From Stomorhina lunata (Eukaryota > Arthropoda > Insecta > Diptera > Rhiniidae), in NCBI GenBank assembly GCA_933228675.1, contig OW121743.1:11232186-11296185 (forward strand): DNA of 64,000 bases. Reading direction: 5' to 3'. A program made the position numbers and the translations under genes. This document shows positions 25,094-38,200 of this stretch, one piece after another; position 1 is the stretch's first letter, and the number at the start of each line of letters is the position of its first letter. Below the pieces are notes generated by a model, which saw only the letters and a program-made list of their open reading frames with translations, made no database searches and was not told the origin of the DNA.

Positions 25094-28000
25094 TGGACTA
25101 TATATAAAAATCAGTAAAAAGATATTTGTTAAAAATTGTATGTAACTCTATTGGGCTATATAAAGATATACGATTGAAAATTGGACTACATAAAGATCTA
25201 CGATTGAAGACTGGGCTATATAAAGATCAACGATTAAAGATTGGACTATATAAAGATCAATAATTGAAGATAGGACTATATAAAGATCTACGATTAAAGA
25301 TTGGACTATATAAAGATCAATAATTGAAGATAGGACTATATAAAGATCTACGATTAAAGATTGGACTATAGAAAGCAGTACAATTGAAGAATGAACTATA
25401 TAAAGATCAACAATTTAAAACTGGACTTTATAAAGATCAACGATTAAAGATTGGACTATATAAAGATCAATAATTGAAGATTGGACTATATAAAGATCTA
25501 CGATTAAAGATTGGACTATATAAAGCAGTACAATTGAAGATTGAATTATATAAAGATCAACAATTTAAAACTGGACTTTATAAAGATCAACGATTAAAGA
25601 TTGGACTATATAAAGATCAATAATTGAAGATTGGACTATATAAAGATCTACGATTAAAGATTGGACTATATAAAGCAGTACAATTGAAGATTGAACTATA
25701 TAAAGATCAACAATTTAAAACTGGACTTTATAAAGATCAACGATTAAAGATTGGACTATATAAAGATCAATAATTGAAGATTGGACTATATAAAGATCTA
25801 CGATTAAAGATTGGACTATATAAAGATCAATAATTGAAGATAGGACTATATAAAGATCTACGATTAAAGATTGGACTATAGAAAGCAGTACAATTGAAGA
25901 ATGAACTATATAAAGATCAACAATTTAAAACTGGACTTTATAAAGATCAACGATTAAAGATTGGACTATATAAAGATCAATAATTGAAGATAGGACTATA
26001 TAAAGATCTACGATTAAAGATTGGACTATATAAAGATCAATAATTGAAGATAGGACTATATAAAGATCTACGATTAAAGATTGGACTATAGAAAGCAGTA
26101 CAATTGAAGATTGAACTATATAAAGATCAACAATTTAAAACTGGACTTTATAAAGATCAACGATTAAAGATTGGACTATATAAAGATCAATAATTGAAGA
26201 TAGGACTATATAAAGATCTACGATTAAAGATTGGACTATAGAAAGCAGTACAATTGAAGAATGAACTATATAAAGATCAACAATTTAAAACTGGACTTTA
26301 TAAAGATCAACGATTAAAGATTGGACTATATAAAGATCAATAATTGAAGATTGGACTATATAAAGATCTACGATTAAAGATTGGACTATATAAAGCAGTA
26401 CAATTGAAGATTGAATTATATAAAGATCAACAATTTAAAACTGGACTTTATAAAGATCAACGATTAAAGATTGGACTATATAAAGATCAATAATTGAAGA
26501 TTGGACTATATAAAGATCTACGATTAAAGATTGGACTATATAAAGCAGTACAATTGAAGATTGAACTATATAAAGATCAGCAATTTAAAACTGGACTTTA
26601 TAAAGATCAACGATTAAAGATTGGACTATATAAAGATCAATAATTGAAGATAGGACTATATAAAGATCTACGATTAAAGATTGGACTATATAAAGCAGTA
26701 CAATTGAAGAATGAACTATATAAAGATCAACAATTTAAAATTGGACTTTATAAAGATCAACGATTAAAGATTGGACTATATAAAGATCAATAATTGAAGA
26801 TAGGACTATATAAAGATCTACGGTTAAAGATTGGACTATATAAAGCAGTACAATTGAAGAATGAACTATATAAAGATCAACAATTTAAAACTGGACTTTA
26901 TAAAGATCAACGATTAAAGATTGGACTATATAAAGATCAATAATTGAAGATTGGACTATATAAAGATCTACGATTAAAGATTGGACTATATAAAGCAGTA
27001 CAATTGAAGATTGAACTATATAAAGATCAACAATTTAAAACTGGACTTTATAAAGATCAACGATTAAAGATTGGACTATATAAAGATCAATAATTGAAGA
27101 TTGGACTATATAAATTTCTACGATTAAAGATTGGACTATATAAAGATCAATAATTGAAGATAGGACTATATAAAGATCTACGATTAAAGAATGGACTATA
27201 TAAAGCAGTACAATTGAAGAATGAACTATATAAAGATCAACAATTTAAAACTGGACTTTATAAAGATCAACGATTAAAGATTGGACTATATAAAGATCAA
27301 TAATTGAAGATTGGACTATATAAATTTCTACGATTAAAGATTGGACTATATAAAGATCAATAATTGAAGATAGGACTATATAAAGATCTACGATTAAAGA
27401 ATGGACTATATAAAGCAGTACAATTGAAGAATGAACTATATAAAGATCAACAATTTAAAACTGGACTTTATAAAGATCTACGATTAAAGATTGGACTATA
27501 TAAAGCAGTACAATTGAAGATTGAACTATATAAAGATCAACAATTTAAAACTGGACTTTATAAAGATCTACGATTAAAGATTGGACTATATAAAGATCAA
27601 TAATTGAAGATTGGACTATATAAAGATCTACGATTAAAGATTGGACTATATAAAGCAGTACAATTGAAGAATGAACTATATAAAGATCAACAATTTAAAA
27701 CTGGACTTTATAAAGGTCAACGATTAAAGTTTGGACTTTATAAAGATCAGCTATTGAAGACTACCCATTCTAAAGATCAACGATTGAAGATTGGAGTATA
27801 TAAAGATCAATGATAGAAGATTGGACTATATAAAGATCTACGATTGAATATTGGGCAAAATAAAGATCTACAATTGAAGATTGGACTATATAAAGACCAA
27901 TAATTGGAGATTGGACTATATAAAGACCAATAAGATCTACGATTGAAAAATTAACTATAAAAAGATCAATAATTGCAGATTGGACTATATAAAGAAGTAC

Positions 28001-28665
28001 AATTGAAGATTGATATAGAGAAACGATTGACAATTGGACTTAATAAATAATCAACGATTGAAGATTGGGCTATATAAAGATCAACGATTAAAGTTTGAAC
28101 TTTATAAAGATCAGCTATTGAAGACTACCCATTCTAAAGATCAACGATTGAAGATTGGAGTATATAAAGATCAATGATAGAAGATTTTACTATATAAAGA
28201 TCTACGATTGAATATTGGGCAAAATAAAGATCTACAATTGAAGATTGGACTATATAAAGACCAATAATTGGAGATTGGACTATATAAAGACCAATAATTG
28301 GAGATTGGACTATACAAAGATCTACGATTAAAAAACTAACTATAAAAAGATCAATAATTGAAAATTGGACTATATAAAGAAGTACAATTGAAGATTGATA
28401 TAGAGAAACGATTGACAATTGGACTTAATAAATAATCAACGATTGAAAATTGGACTATATAAAGATCAACGATTAAAGATTGGACTATATAAAAAACTAC
28501 GATTAAAGATTAGACTATAATAAGGTCAATGATTGAATATGGAACTATATAAAGATCAACAATTAAAGATTGGACTATTTAAAGATCTAAGCTTTAATAT
28601 TGGACTGTATAAAGATCAATGATTGAAGATTGGACTAGATAAAGATCTACTATTGAGGTTTTTAT
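25094..28665 (+). repeat. 30-bp tandem array with TATATAAAG motif and higher-order structure
   Basis: About 118 units of the type GGACTATATAAAGATC plus AACGATTAAAGATT. Five monomer types follow in fixed order, giving a 150-bp higher-order repeat. The type ending AAAGCAGTA marks the cycle: it ends at 25380, 25530, 25680, 25890, 26100, 26250 and so on. Spacings are 150, with occasional 210 and one 90, i.e. gain or loss of a 60-bp pair. The first and last few hundred bases are more diverged. The repeated decapeptide frames are not genes. Confidence 0.97.
27721..28470. repeat. Tandem duplication of about 365 bp inside the 30-bp array
   Basis: The odd stretch AGTTTGGACTTTATAAAG, CAGCTATTGAAGACTACCC, TTGGGCAAAATAAAG and so on at 27721-28084 recurs at 28085-28470 with a few substitutions and one extra 30-bp unit (AATTGGAGATTGGACTATAC). 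Confidence 0.85.
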
Positions 28666-28669
28666 TATA

Positions 28670-28798
28670 TGTGACCCGGTCCATAAAAAGCTGGCTTATG
28701 GCCAAAATTTCTAAGTTTTTCGAAATTTTTAGCTAATTTTTGGAAATTTGGTTTTTGAGACATAAGCCACTTTTTCCCTTTTCATAGACCGGGTCACA
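28670..28798. mobile_element. Foldback MITE inserted in a TATA motif of the 30-bp array
   Basis: Ends TGTGACCCGGTCCATAAAAA and, inverted, TGTGACCCGGTCTATGAAAA. The next inner parts (TGGCTTATG, twice) are also inverted. Length is 129 bp. It is flanked by TATA on both sides (28666-28669 and 28799-28802). The right TATA continues as AAAGATCAACGAT, exactly the array sequence, so the target was the TATATAAAG of one unit. No coding capacity. Confidence 0.8.
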
Positions 28799-28802
28799 TA
28801 TA

Positions 28803-29084
28803 AAGATCAACGATAGTTTATAATTTAATATAATTTAATAGCTTTTAACTGGCTTTCGTGAATTTAAGTTGTTTTCGGGAGCGGTTTTTTATAAAAGCTA
28901 TGGTCAAATATGGACCTATTCCCATAAAATTTGATATACTGACCAATAGTTACATAGAACTTCTCTGTTCGAAATTAAGTTGTCATAGCTATTACAATTG
29001 TATTCAACGTTAACACGTAGCGCATTTTCCCCAAATCTGAAAATTGCGTTTAAATCGAAAAAAATTGACAAATCATAAAATTTT
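28803..29084 (+). mobile_element. Fragment of the mini-me/DINE-1-like element module
   Basis: TTTAATAGCTTTTAACTGGC, AAAGCTATGGTCAAATATGG, CCATAAAATTTGATATACTG and AGCTATTACAATTGTATTCAA match 60250-60440 and 22185-22315 closely. In all cases this module lies next to 30-bp or other tandem repeats. The fragment ends in a TTGACAAATC...GATTTGTCAA inverted pair (29067-29108) bordering the 31-bp array. Confidence 0.6.
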
Positions 29085-30122
29085 TCCGATATAAACTTGA
29101 TTTGTCAATTTTTTCGTTATAAAAATTTTTCTATAGAAAATTTTTCGTTATAAAAATTTTTCTATAAAAAATTTTTCGTTATAAAAATTTTTCTATAAAA
29201 AATTTTTCGTTATAAAAATTTTTCTATAGAAAATTTTTCGTTATAAAAATTTTTCTATAGAAAATTTTTCGTTATAATAATTTTTCTGTAGAAAATTTTT
29301 CGTTATAAAAATTTTTCTATAAAAAATTTTTCGTTATAAAAATTTTTCTATAGAAAATTTTTCGTTATAAAAATTTTTCTATAGAAAATTTTACGTTATA
29401 AAAATTTTTCTATAGAAAATTTTTCGTTATAATAATTTTTCTGTAGAAAATTTTTCGTCATCAAAATTTTTCTATAGAAAATTTTTCGTTATAAAAATTT
29501 TTCTATAGAAAATTTTTCGTTAAAAAAATTTTCTATAGAAAATTTTTCGTTATAAAAATTTTTCTATAGAAAATTTTGCGTTATAAAAATTTTTCTATAG
29601 AAAATTTTTCGTTAAAAAAATTTTTCTATAGAAAATTTTTCGTTAAAAAAATTTTTCTATAGAAAATTTTTCGTTAAAAAAATTTTTCTATAGAAAATTT
29701 TTCGTTATAATAATTTTTCTGTAGAAAATTTTTCGTCATCAAAATTTTTCTATAGAAAATTTTTCGTTATAAAAATTTTTCGTTATAAAAATTTTTCGTT
29801 AAAAAAATTTTTCTATAGAAAATTGTTGGTTAAAAAAATGTTTCTATAGAAAATTTTTCGTTAAAAAAATTTTTTATAGAAAATTTTTCGTTATAAAAAT
29901 TTTTCTATAGAAAATTTTGCGTTATAAAAATTTTTCTATAGAAAATTTTTCGTTATAAAAATTTTTCTATAGAAAATTTTTCGTTAAAAAAATTTTTCTA
30001 TAGGAAATTTTTCGTTAAAAAAATTTTTCTATAGAAAATTTTTCGTTAAAAAAAATTTTTTATAGAAAATTTTTCGTTAAAAAAATTTTTCTATAGAAAA
30101 TTTTTCGTTAAAAAAATTTTTA
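29085..30122 (+). repeat. 31-bp dyad-symmetric tandem array (family c)
   Basis: About 33 units of TTTTTCGTTATAAAA followed by ATTTTTCTATAGAAAA. Period 31 bp (CGTT at 29177 and 29208). Each unit contains the palindrome TTTTCTATAGAAAA, shared with families a and d. Some units read GTTAAAAA or GTCATCAA instead of GTTATAAA. Confidence 0.95.
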
Positions 30123-30434
30123 TACAGGGCCTATCTAAACGGGAGCAACGATAGATTATGGTACTTTCGCAATATCTTGGGAGTTCTTGTACCGAATTTA
30201 GTGAATATAAGGGCATGCTGCCACGAAGTATTTTCTAATTATCTGATATATAATTGATGTAGCTCCATCCTCTGGGAGCCTCATAGCCTGATTTAAATAA
30301 GCAGACAAACTAACAAACATTGCTAAAATGACTCTTCTGTGGATTTGGTTCAATCGGTATTATATTTATGGGGTCTGGGAGATAAAAAGTGAAAATTAAC
30401 AAACTAATAGTACCCCTTCTGCTAATGAGAAAAA
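30123..30434. other. Unique sequence
   Basis: Intergenic stretch with mixed composition and no supportable gene. Its right part leads into the duplicated hairpin units. Confidence 0.5.
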
Positions 30435-30466
30435 AACACATGCGCTAACATTCTGGAAATAATAAA

Positions 30467-30597
30467 TGCCCCTATTGCTGTTCTCAACTCAACTTAGTTT
30501 GGTCTTCTGCCAGTCGACCCATCTTTCACTCAACCAAATTATTTATTGACTGGCAGACGACCAAACTGAGTTGAGTTGAGAACTGTAATAGGGGCAA
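30467..30597. mobile_element. Foldback hairpin element, short copy
   Basis: The left arm GCCCCTATTGCTGTTCTCAA ... CTTCTGCCAGTC (30467-30515) pairs with the right arm GACTGGCAGACG ... GAACTGTAATAGGGGC (30548-30597). Arms are about 49 bp with few mismatches and the loop is about 32 bases. A related longer hairpin follows at 30783-30996. Confidence 0.75.
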
Positions 30598-30782
30598 AAA
30601 TCTTTGCATTGCACTCTGATGAATCGACCTAAAACGAACAAAAATAGCGGTTTGAAGATTGCAGGACCCAATTAACCAAAAAATATGTATATTCCAAATG
30701 ATAAAATTTATGGTATAATATTATTTCTGTTATTGGTCATGAGTGTAACAAAATGCATACACTAACATTTAGGAAGCGATAA

Positions 30783-30996
30783 ATGCCCCTATTGCCGTTC
30801 GCAACTCAACTCAGTTTGGTCGTCTGCCAGTCGATCTAACTTTCACTCAACCAAATTATTTTTTGATATTTCGAAACTAAAAAAATTTGGCTTTTTCAAT
30901 ATCAAAAAATAATTTGGTTAAGTGAAGGATGGGTCGACTGGTAGACGACAAAACTGAGTTGAGTTGAGTTGAGTTGAGAACGGCAATAGCGGCAAA
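30783..30996. mobile_element. Foldback hairpin element, long copy
   Basis: Arms of about 88-98 bp: 30783-30870 (CCCCTATTGCCGTTCGCAAC ... CCAAATTATTTTTTGATATT) and 30898-30996, the inverse, where the GTTGA motif has expanded by two units. The loop is about 27 bases (TTCGAAACTAAAAAAATTTG...). The sequence around this and the shorter copy (ATAAATGCCCCTATTG left; GCAAAAATCTTT..CACTGCACTCT, CCAAATGATAAAATTTAT right) is also shared, so a unit of about 315 bp was tandemly duplicated. Confidence 0.8.
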
Positions 30997-30999
30997 AAT

Positions 31000-32255
31000 C
31001 TTTTCACTGCACTCTAATGAACCGAGCTAAAATTCAGTACGAACATGAATCGCCTTTAATCATCAAAAGGACTTAATTAACCAAAAAATGTACTCCAAAT
31101 GATAAAATTTATAGTAATAGTTAAAATCCATCCATTTTTTAGTGCAAAGAATTAACTACAACGCCCCCTTTTAACGTTTAAAAGCCGCATCAAGTTTCAC
31201 CATTTCCGTTTCCCTTACATTTTATTCACTTTTTCAGTGAATCGCAATTAAGTGCATAAAATAAAAGAAAATTTATGATCTTTTACTCCACTAGCACTGA
31301 ATATTTTCATGGGTGTTAACGTGCATTATTAAACTGCCGCGAGCAGATAAAAAAATATTGTATATAGAAAGTATTTATACGGAAAATAAACAAAATAAGT
31401 ATTTTAATACTTGGCGATAACTTTCGATGCTGCTAGCAGGTTTACGTTGTATGTGCATTGAATGGTCGAGCCAAGGGATAAAGCAGCGGTTGGACTTGGG
31501 ATACGACTCTTTATACACGAACTGTTGTTGAGTGAATAAATTGTTGCGTTGATAGTTGTGGGCGGTTTTCTGCTTTTAACACAAATAAAGCGGTTTTATG
31601 GAAAACGTATAAAAATTGAAAGTGGAAAAAAAAGTTGAAGCATTTAAACTAGTGATAGCTTTTGTATAATAAAGAGGAGTTTTTGGGGGATATTCCAGCT
31701 CTATTGTCCGAAAATTCTTTTAGTAAAGTGTGTGGTTTGAAAATATTTTTTTACAATTATAAAGAAGTATTTTGTAGTTATTTATGGAATTAAAGAAGTT
31801 CCAAAGGATTTTTGATGTCTGGGTTAAATTAAAAGTTTCAAAATAACATTTTTAGTCTTTTGAATAAAATCTATTTAACTCAATTAAATATTAAAAAATT
31901 TTAAATATTTTATGTATTTATTTAAATTTTCCCCCACAATTTTTGAACTCAAATTTGTTCCTTTTAAAAATAAAATATCTTAATTAAACATAAATTTCAA
32001 TTAAAGTTTCTTTTCATTTTATTTTATTTGCATAAATATTGCAGGAAATTAAAATAGCAAGTGCATACACACGAGCTTATATGCTTTACAAAACGCATAA
32101 TTTATGTTAAAAATAAACACGCACTTTCATGCACAGTTCTGCTTGTTCATGCACAGGCAATGAGAGAAATTAAATATTACTCATACGCACTGGAGTCGGT
32201 ATTAATTGCAAATGATGCACAGTGTTTGGAAAAAGTAGAAATTGAGGACATAATT
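31000..32255. other. Intergenic sequence left of the 12-bp satellite
   Basis: From 31000 to 31110 it is the shared right flank of the second hairpin unit. The rest is unique. A GC-richer patch at 31410-31590 could be regulatory or a non-coding 5' exon, but no start, TATA-initiator pair or splice pattern is convincing. A pyrimidine-rich tract ending GCAG at 32029-32043 could be an acceptor, yet the frame after it closes at once. Confidence 0.4.
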
Positions 32256-35200
32256 AGACCAGACCATAGACCAGACCATAGACCAGACCATAGACCAGAC
32301 CATAGACCAGACCATAGACCAGACCATAGACCAGACCATAGACCAGACCATAGACCAGAACAGACCATAGACCAGACCATAGACCAGACCATAGACCAGA
32401 CCATAGACCAGACCATAGACCAGACCATAGACCAGACCATAGACCAGACCATAGACCAGACCATAGACCAGACCATAGACCAGACCATAGACCAGACCAT
32501 AGACCAGACCATAGACCAGACCATAGACCAGACCATAGACCAGACCATAGACCAGACCATAGACCAGACCATAGACCAGACCATAGACCAGACAATAGAC
32601 CAGACCATAGACCAGACCATAGACCAGACCATAGACCAGACCATAGACCAGACCATAGACCAGACCATAGACCAGACCATAGACCAGACCATAGACCAGA
32701 CCATAGACCAGACCATAGACCAGACCATAGACCAGACCATAGACCAGACCATAGACCAGACCATAGACCAGACCATAGACCAGACCATAGACCAGACCAT
32801 AGACCAGACCATAGACCAGACCATAGACCAGACCATAGACCAGACCATAGACCAGACCATAGACCAGACCATAGACCAGACCATAGACCAGACCATAGAC
32901 CAGACCATAGACCAGACCATAGACCAGACCATAGACCAGACCATAGACCAGACCATAGACCAGACCATAGACCAGACCATAGACCAGACCATAGACCAGA
33001 CCATAGACCAGACCATAGACCAGACCATAGACCAGACCATAGACCAGACCATAGACCAGACCATAGACCAGACCATAGNNNNNNNNNNNNNNNNNNNNNN
33101 NNNNNNNNNNNNNNNNNNNNNNNNNNNNNNNNNNNNNNNNNNNNNNNNNNNNNNNNNNNNNNNNNNNNNNNNNNNNNNNNNNNNNNNNNNNNNNNNNNNN
33201 NNNNNNNNNNNNNNNNNNNNNNNNNNNNNNNNNNNNNNNNNNNNNNNNNNNNNNNNNNNNNNNNNNNNNNNNNNNNNNAGACCACTAGACCAGACCATAG
33301 ACCAGACCATAGACCAGACCATAGACCAGACCATAGACCAGACCATAGACCAGACCATAGACCAGACCATAGACCAGACCATAGACCAGACCATAGACCA
33401 GACCATAGACCAGACCATAGACCAGACCATAGACCAGACCATAGACCAGACCATAGACCAGACCATAGACCAGACCATAGACCAGACCATAGACCAGACC
33501 ATAGACCAGACCATAGACCAGACCATAGACCAGACCATAGACCAGACCATAGACCAGACCATAGACCAGACCATAGACCAGACCATAGACCAGACCATAG
33601 ACCAGACCATAGACCAGACCATAGACCAGACCATAGACCAGACCATAGACCAGACCATAGACCAGACCATAGACCAGACCATAGACCAGACCATAGACCA
33701 GACCATAGACCAGACCATAGACCAGACCATAGACCAGACCATAGACCAGACCATAGACCAGACCATAGACCAGACCATAGACCAGACCATAGACCAGACC
33801 ATAGACCAGACCATAGACCAGACCATAGACCAGACCATAGACCAGACCATAGACCAGACCATAGACCAGACCATAGACCAGACCATAGACCAGACCATAG
33901 ACCAGACCATAGACCAGACCATAGACCAGACCATAGACCAGACCATAGACCAGACCATAGACCAGACCATAGACCAGACCATAGACAGCCCAGACCAGAC
34001 ATAGACCAGACCATAGACCAGACCATAGACCAGACCATAGACCAGACCATAGACCAGCCCATAGACCAGACCATAGACCAGACCATAGACCAGACCATAG
34101 ACCAGACCATAGACCAGACCATAGACCAGACCATAGACCAGACCATAGACCAGACCATAGACCAGACCATAGACCAGACCATAGACCAGACCATAGACCA
34201 GACCATAGACCAGACCATAGACCAGACCATAGACCAGACCATAGACCAGACCATAGACCAGACCATAGACCAGACCATAGACCAGACCATAGACCAGACC
34301 ATAGACCAGACCATAGACCAGACCATAGACCAGACCATAGACCAGACCATAGACCAGACCATAGACCAGACCATAGACCAGACCATAGACCAGACCATAG
34401 ACCAGACCATAGACCAGACCATAGACCAGACCATAGACCAGACCATAGACCAGACCATAGACCAGACCATAGACCAGACCATAGACCAGACCATAGACCA
34501 GACCATAGACCAGACCATAGACCAGACCATAGACCAGACCATAGACCAGACCATAGACCAGACCATAGACCAGACCATAGACCAGACCATAGACCAGACC
34601 ATAGACCAGACCATAGACCAGACCATAGACCAGACCATAGACCAGACCATAGACCAGACCATAGACCAGACTATAGACCAGACCATAGACCAGACCATAG
34701 ACCAGACCATAGACCAGACCATAGACCAGACCATAGACCAGACCATAGACCAGACCATAGACCAGACCATAGACCAGACCATAGACCAGACCATAGACCA
34801 GACCATAGACCAGACCATAGACCAGACCATAGACCAGACCATAGACCAGACCATAGACCAGACCATAGACCAGACCATAGACCAGACCATAGACCAGACC
34901 ATAGACCAGAACATAGACCAGACCATAGACCAGACCATAGACCAGACCATAGACCAGACCATAGACCAGACCATAGACCAGACCATAGACCAGACCATAG
35001 ACCAGACCATAGACCAGACCATAGACCAGACCATAGACCAGACCATAGACCAGACCATAGACCAGACCATAGACCAGACCATAGACCAGACCATAGACCA
35101 GACCATAGACCAGACCATAAAGCAGACCATAGACTAGACCATAGACCATAGACCAGACCGTAGACCAGACCATAGACCAGATCATAGACCAGACCATAGA

Positions 35201-38200
35201 CCAGACCACAGACCAGACCACAGACCAGACCAGACCATAGACCAGACCATAGACCAGACCATAGACCAGACCATAGACCAGACCATAGACCAGACCATAG
35301 ACCAGACCATAGACCAGACCATAAAGCAGACCATAGACTAGACCATAGACCATAGACCAGACCGTAGACCAGACCATAGACCAGATCATAGACCAGACCA
35401 TAGACCAGACCATAGACCAGACCATAGACCAGACCATAGACCAGAACATAGACCATACCATAGACCAGACCATAGACCAGACCATAGACCAGACCATAGA
35501 CCAGACCATAGACCAGACCATAGACCAGACCATAGACCAGACCATAGACCAGACCATAGACCAGACCATAGACCAGACCATAGACCAGACCATAGACCAG
35601 ACCATAGACCAGACCATAGACCAGACCATAGACCAGACCATAGACCAGACCATAGACCAGACCATAGACCAGACCATAGACCAGACCATAGACCAGACCA
35701 TAGACCAGACCATAGACCAGACCATAGACCAGACCATAGACCAGACCATAGACCAGACCATAGACCAGACCATAGACCAGACCATAGACCAGACCATAGA
35801 CCAGACCATAGACCAGACCATAGACCAGACCATAGACCAGACCATAGACCAGACCATAGACCAGACCATAGACCAGACCATAGACCAGACCATAGACCAG
35901 ACCATAGACCAGACCATAGACCAGACCATAGACCAGACCATAGACCAGACCATAGACCAGACCATAGACCAGACCATAGACCAGACCATAGACCAGACCA
36001 TAGACCAGACCATAGACCAGACCATAGACCAGACCATAGACCAGACCATAGACCAGACCATAGACCAGACCATAGACCAGACCATAGACCAGACCATAGA
36101 CCAGACCATAGACCAGACCATAGACCAGACCATAGACCAGACCATAGACCAGACCATAGACCAGACCATAGACCAGACCATAGACCAGACCATAGACCAG
36201 ACCATAGACCAGACCATAGACCAGACCATAGACCAGACCATAGACCAGACCATAGACCAGACCATAGACCAGACCATAGACCAGACCATAGACCAGACCA
36301 TAGACCAGACCATAGACCAGACCATAGACCAGACCATAGACCAGACCATAGACCAGACCATAGACCAGACCATAGACCAGACCATAGACCAGACCATAGA
36401 CCAGACCATAGACCAGACCATAGACCAGACCATAGACCAGACCATAGACCAGACCATAGACCAGACCATAGACCAGACCATAGACCAGACCATAGACCAG
36501 ACCATAGACCAGACCATAGACCAGACCATAGACCAGACCATAGACCAGACCATAGACCAGACCATAGACCAGACCATAGACCAGACCATAGACCAGACCA
36601 TAGACCAGACCATAGACCAGACCATAGACCAGACCATAGACCAGACCATAGACCAGACCATAGACCAGACCATAGACCAGACCATAGACCAGACCATAGA
36701 CCAGACCATAGACCAGACCATAGACCAGACCATAGACCAGACCATAGACCAGACCATAGACCAGACCATAGACCAGACCATAGACCAGACCATAGACCAG
36801 ACCATAGACCAGACCATAGACCAGACCATAGACCAGACCATAGACCAGACCATAGACCAGACCATAGACCAGACCATAGACCAGAACATAGACCATACCA
36901 TAGACCAGACCATAGACCAGACCATAGACCAGACCATAGACCAGACCATAGACCAGACCATAGACCAGAACATAGACCATACCATAGACCAGACCATAGA
37001 CCAGACCATAGACCAGACCATAGACCAGACCATAGACCAGACCATAGACCAGACCATAGACCAGACCATAGACCAGACCATAGACCAGACCATAGACCAG
37101 ACCATAGACCAGACCATAGACCAGACCATAGACCAGACCATAGACCAGACCATAGACCAGACCATAGACCAGACCATAGACCAGACCATAGACCAGACCA
37201 TAGACCAGACCATAGACCAGACCATAGACCAGACCATAGACCAGACCATAGACCAGACCATAGACCAGACCATAGACCAGACCATAGACCAGACCATAGA
37301 CCAGACCATAGACCAGACCATAGACCAGACCATAGACCAGACCATAGACCAGAACATAGACCATACCATAGACCAGACCATAGACCAGACCATAGACCAG
37401 ACCATAGACCAGACCATAGACCAGACCATAGACCAGAACATAGACCATACCATAGACCAGACCATAGACCAGACCATAGACCAGACCATAGACCAGACCA
37501 TAGACCAGACCATAGACCAGACCATAGACCAGACCATAGACCAGACCATAGACCAGACCATAGACCAGACCATAGACCAGACCATAGACCAGACCATAGA
37601 CCAGACCATAGACCAGACCATAGACCAGACCATAGACCAGACCATAGACCAGAACATAGACCATACCATAGACCAGACCATAGACCAGACCATAGACCAG
37701 ACCATAGACCAGACCATAGACCAGACCATAGACCAGAACATAGACCATACCATAGACCAGACCATAGACCAGACCATAGACCAGACCATAGACCAGACCA
37801 TAGACCAGACCATAGACCAGACCATAGACCAGACCATAGACCAGACCATAGACCAGACCATAGACCAGACCATAGACCAGACCATAGACCAGACCATAGA
37901 CCAGACCATAGACCAGAACATAGACCATACCATAGACCAGACCATAGACCAGACCATAGACCAGACCATAGACCAGACCATAGACCAGACCATAGACCAG
38001 AACATAGACCATACCATAGACCAGACCATAGACCAGACCATAGACCAGACCATAGACCAGACCATAGACCAGACCATAGACCAGACCATAGACCAGACCA
38101 TAGACCAGACCATAGACCAGACCATAGACCAGACCATAGACCAGACCATAGACCAGACCATAGACCAGACCATAGACCAGACCATAGACCAGACCATAGA

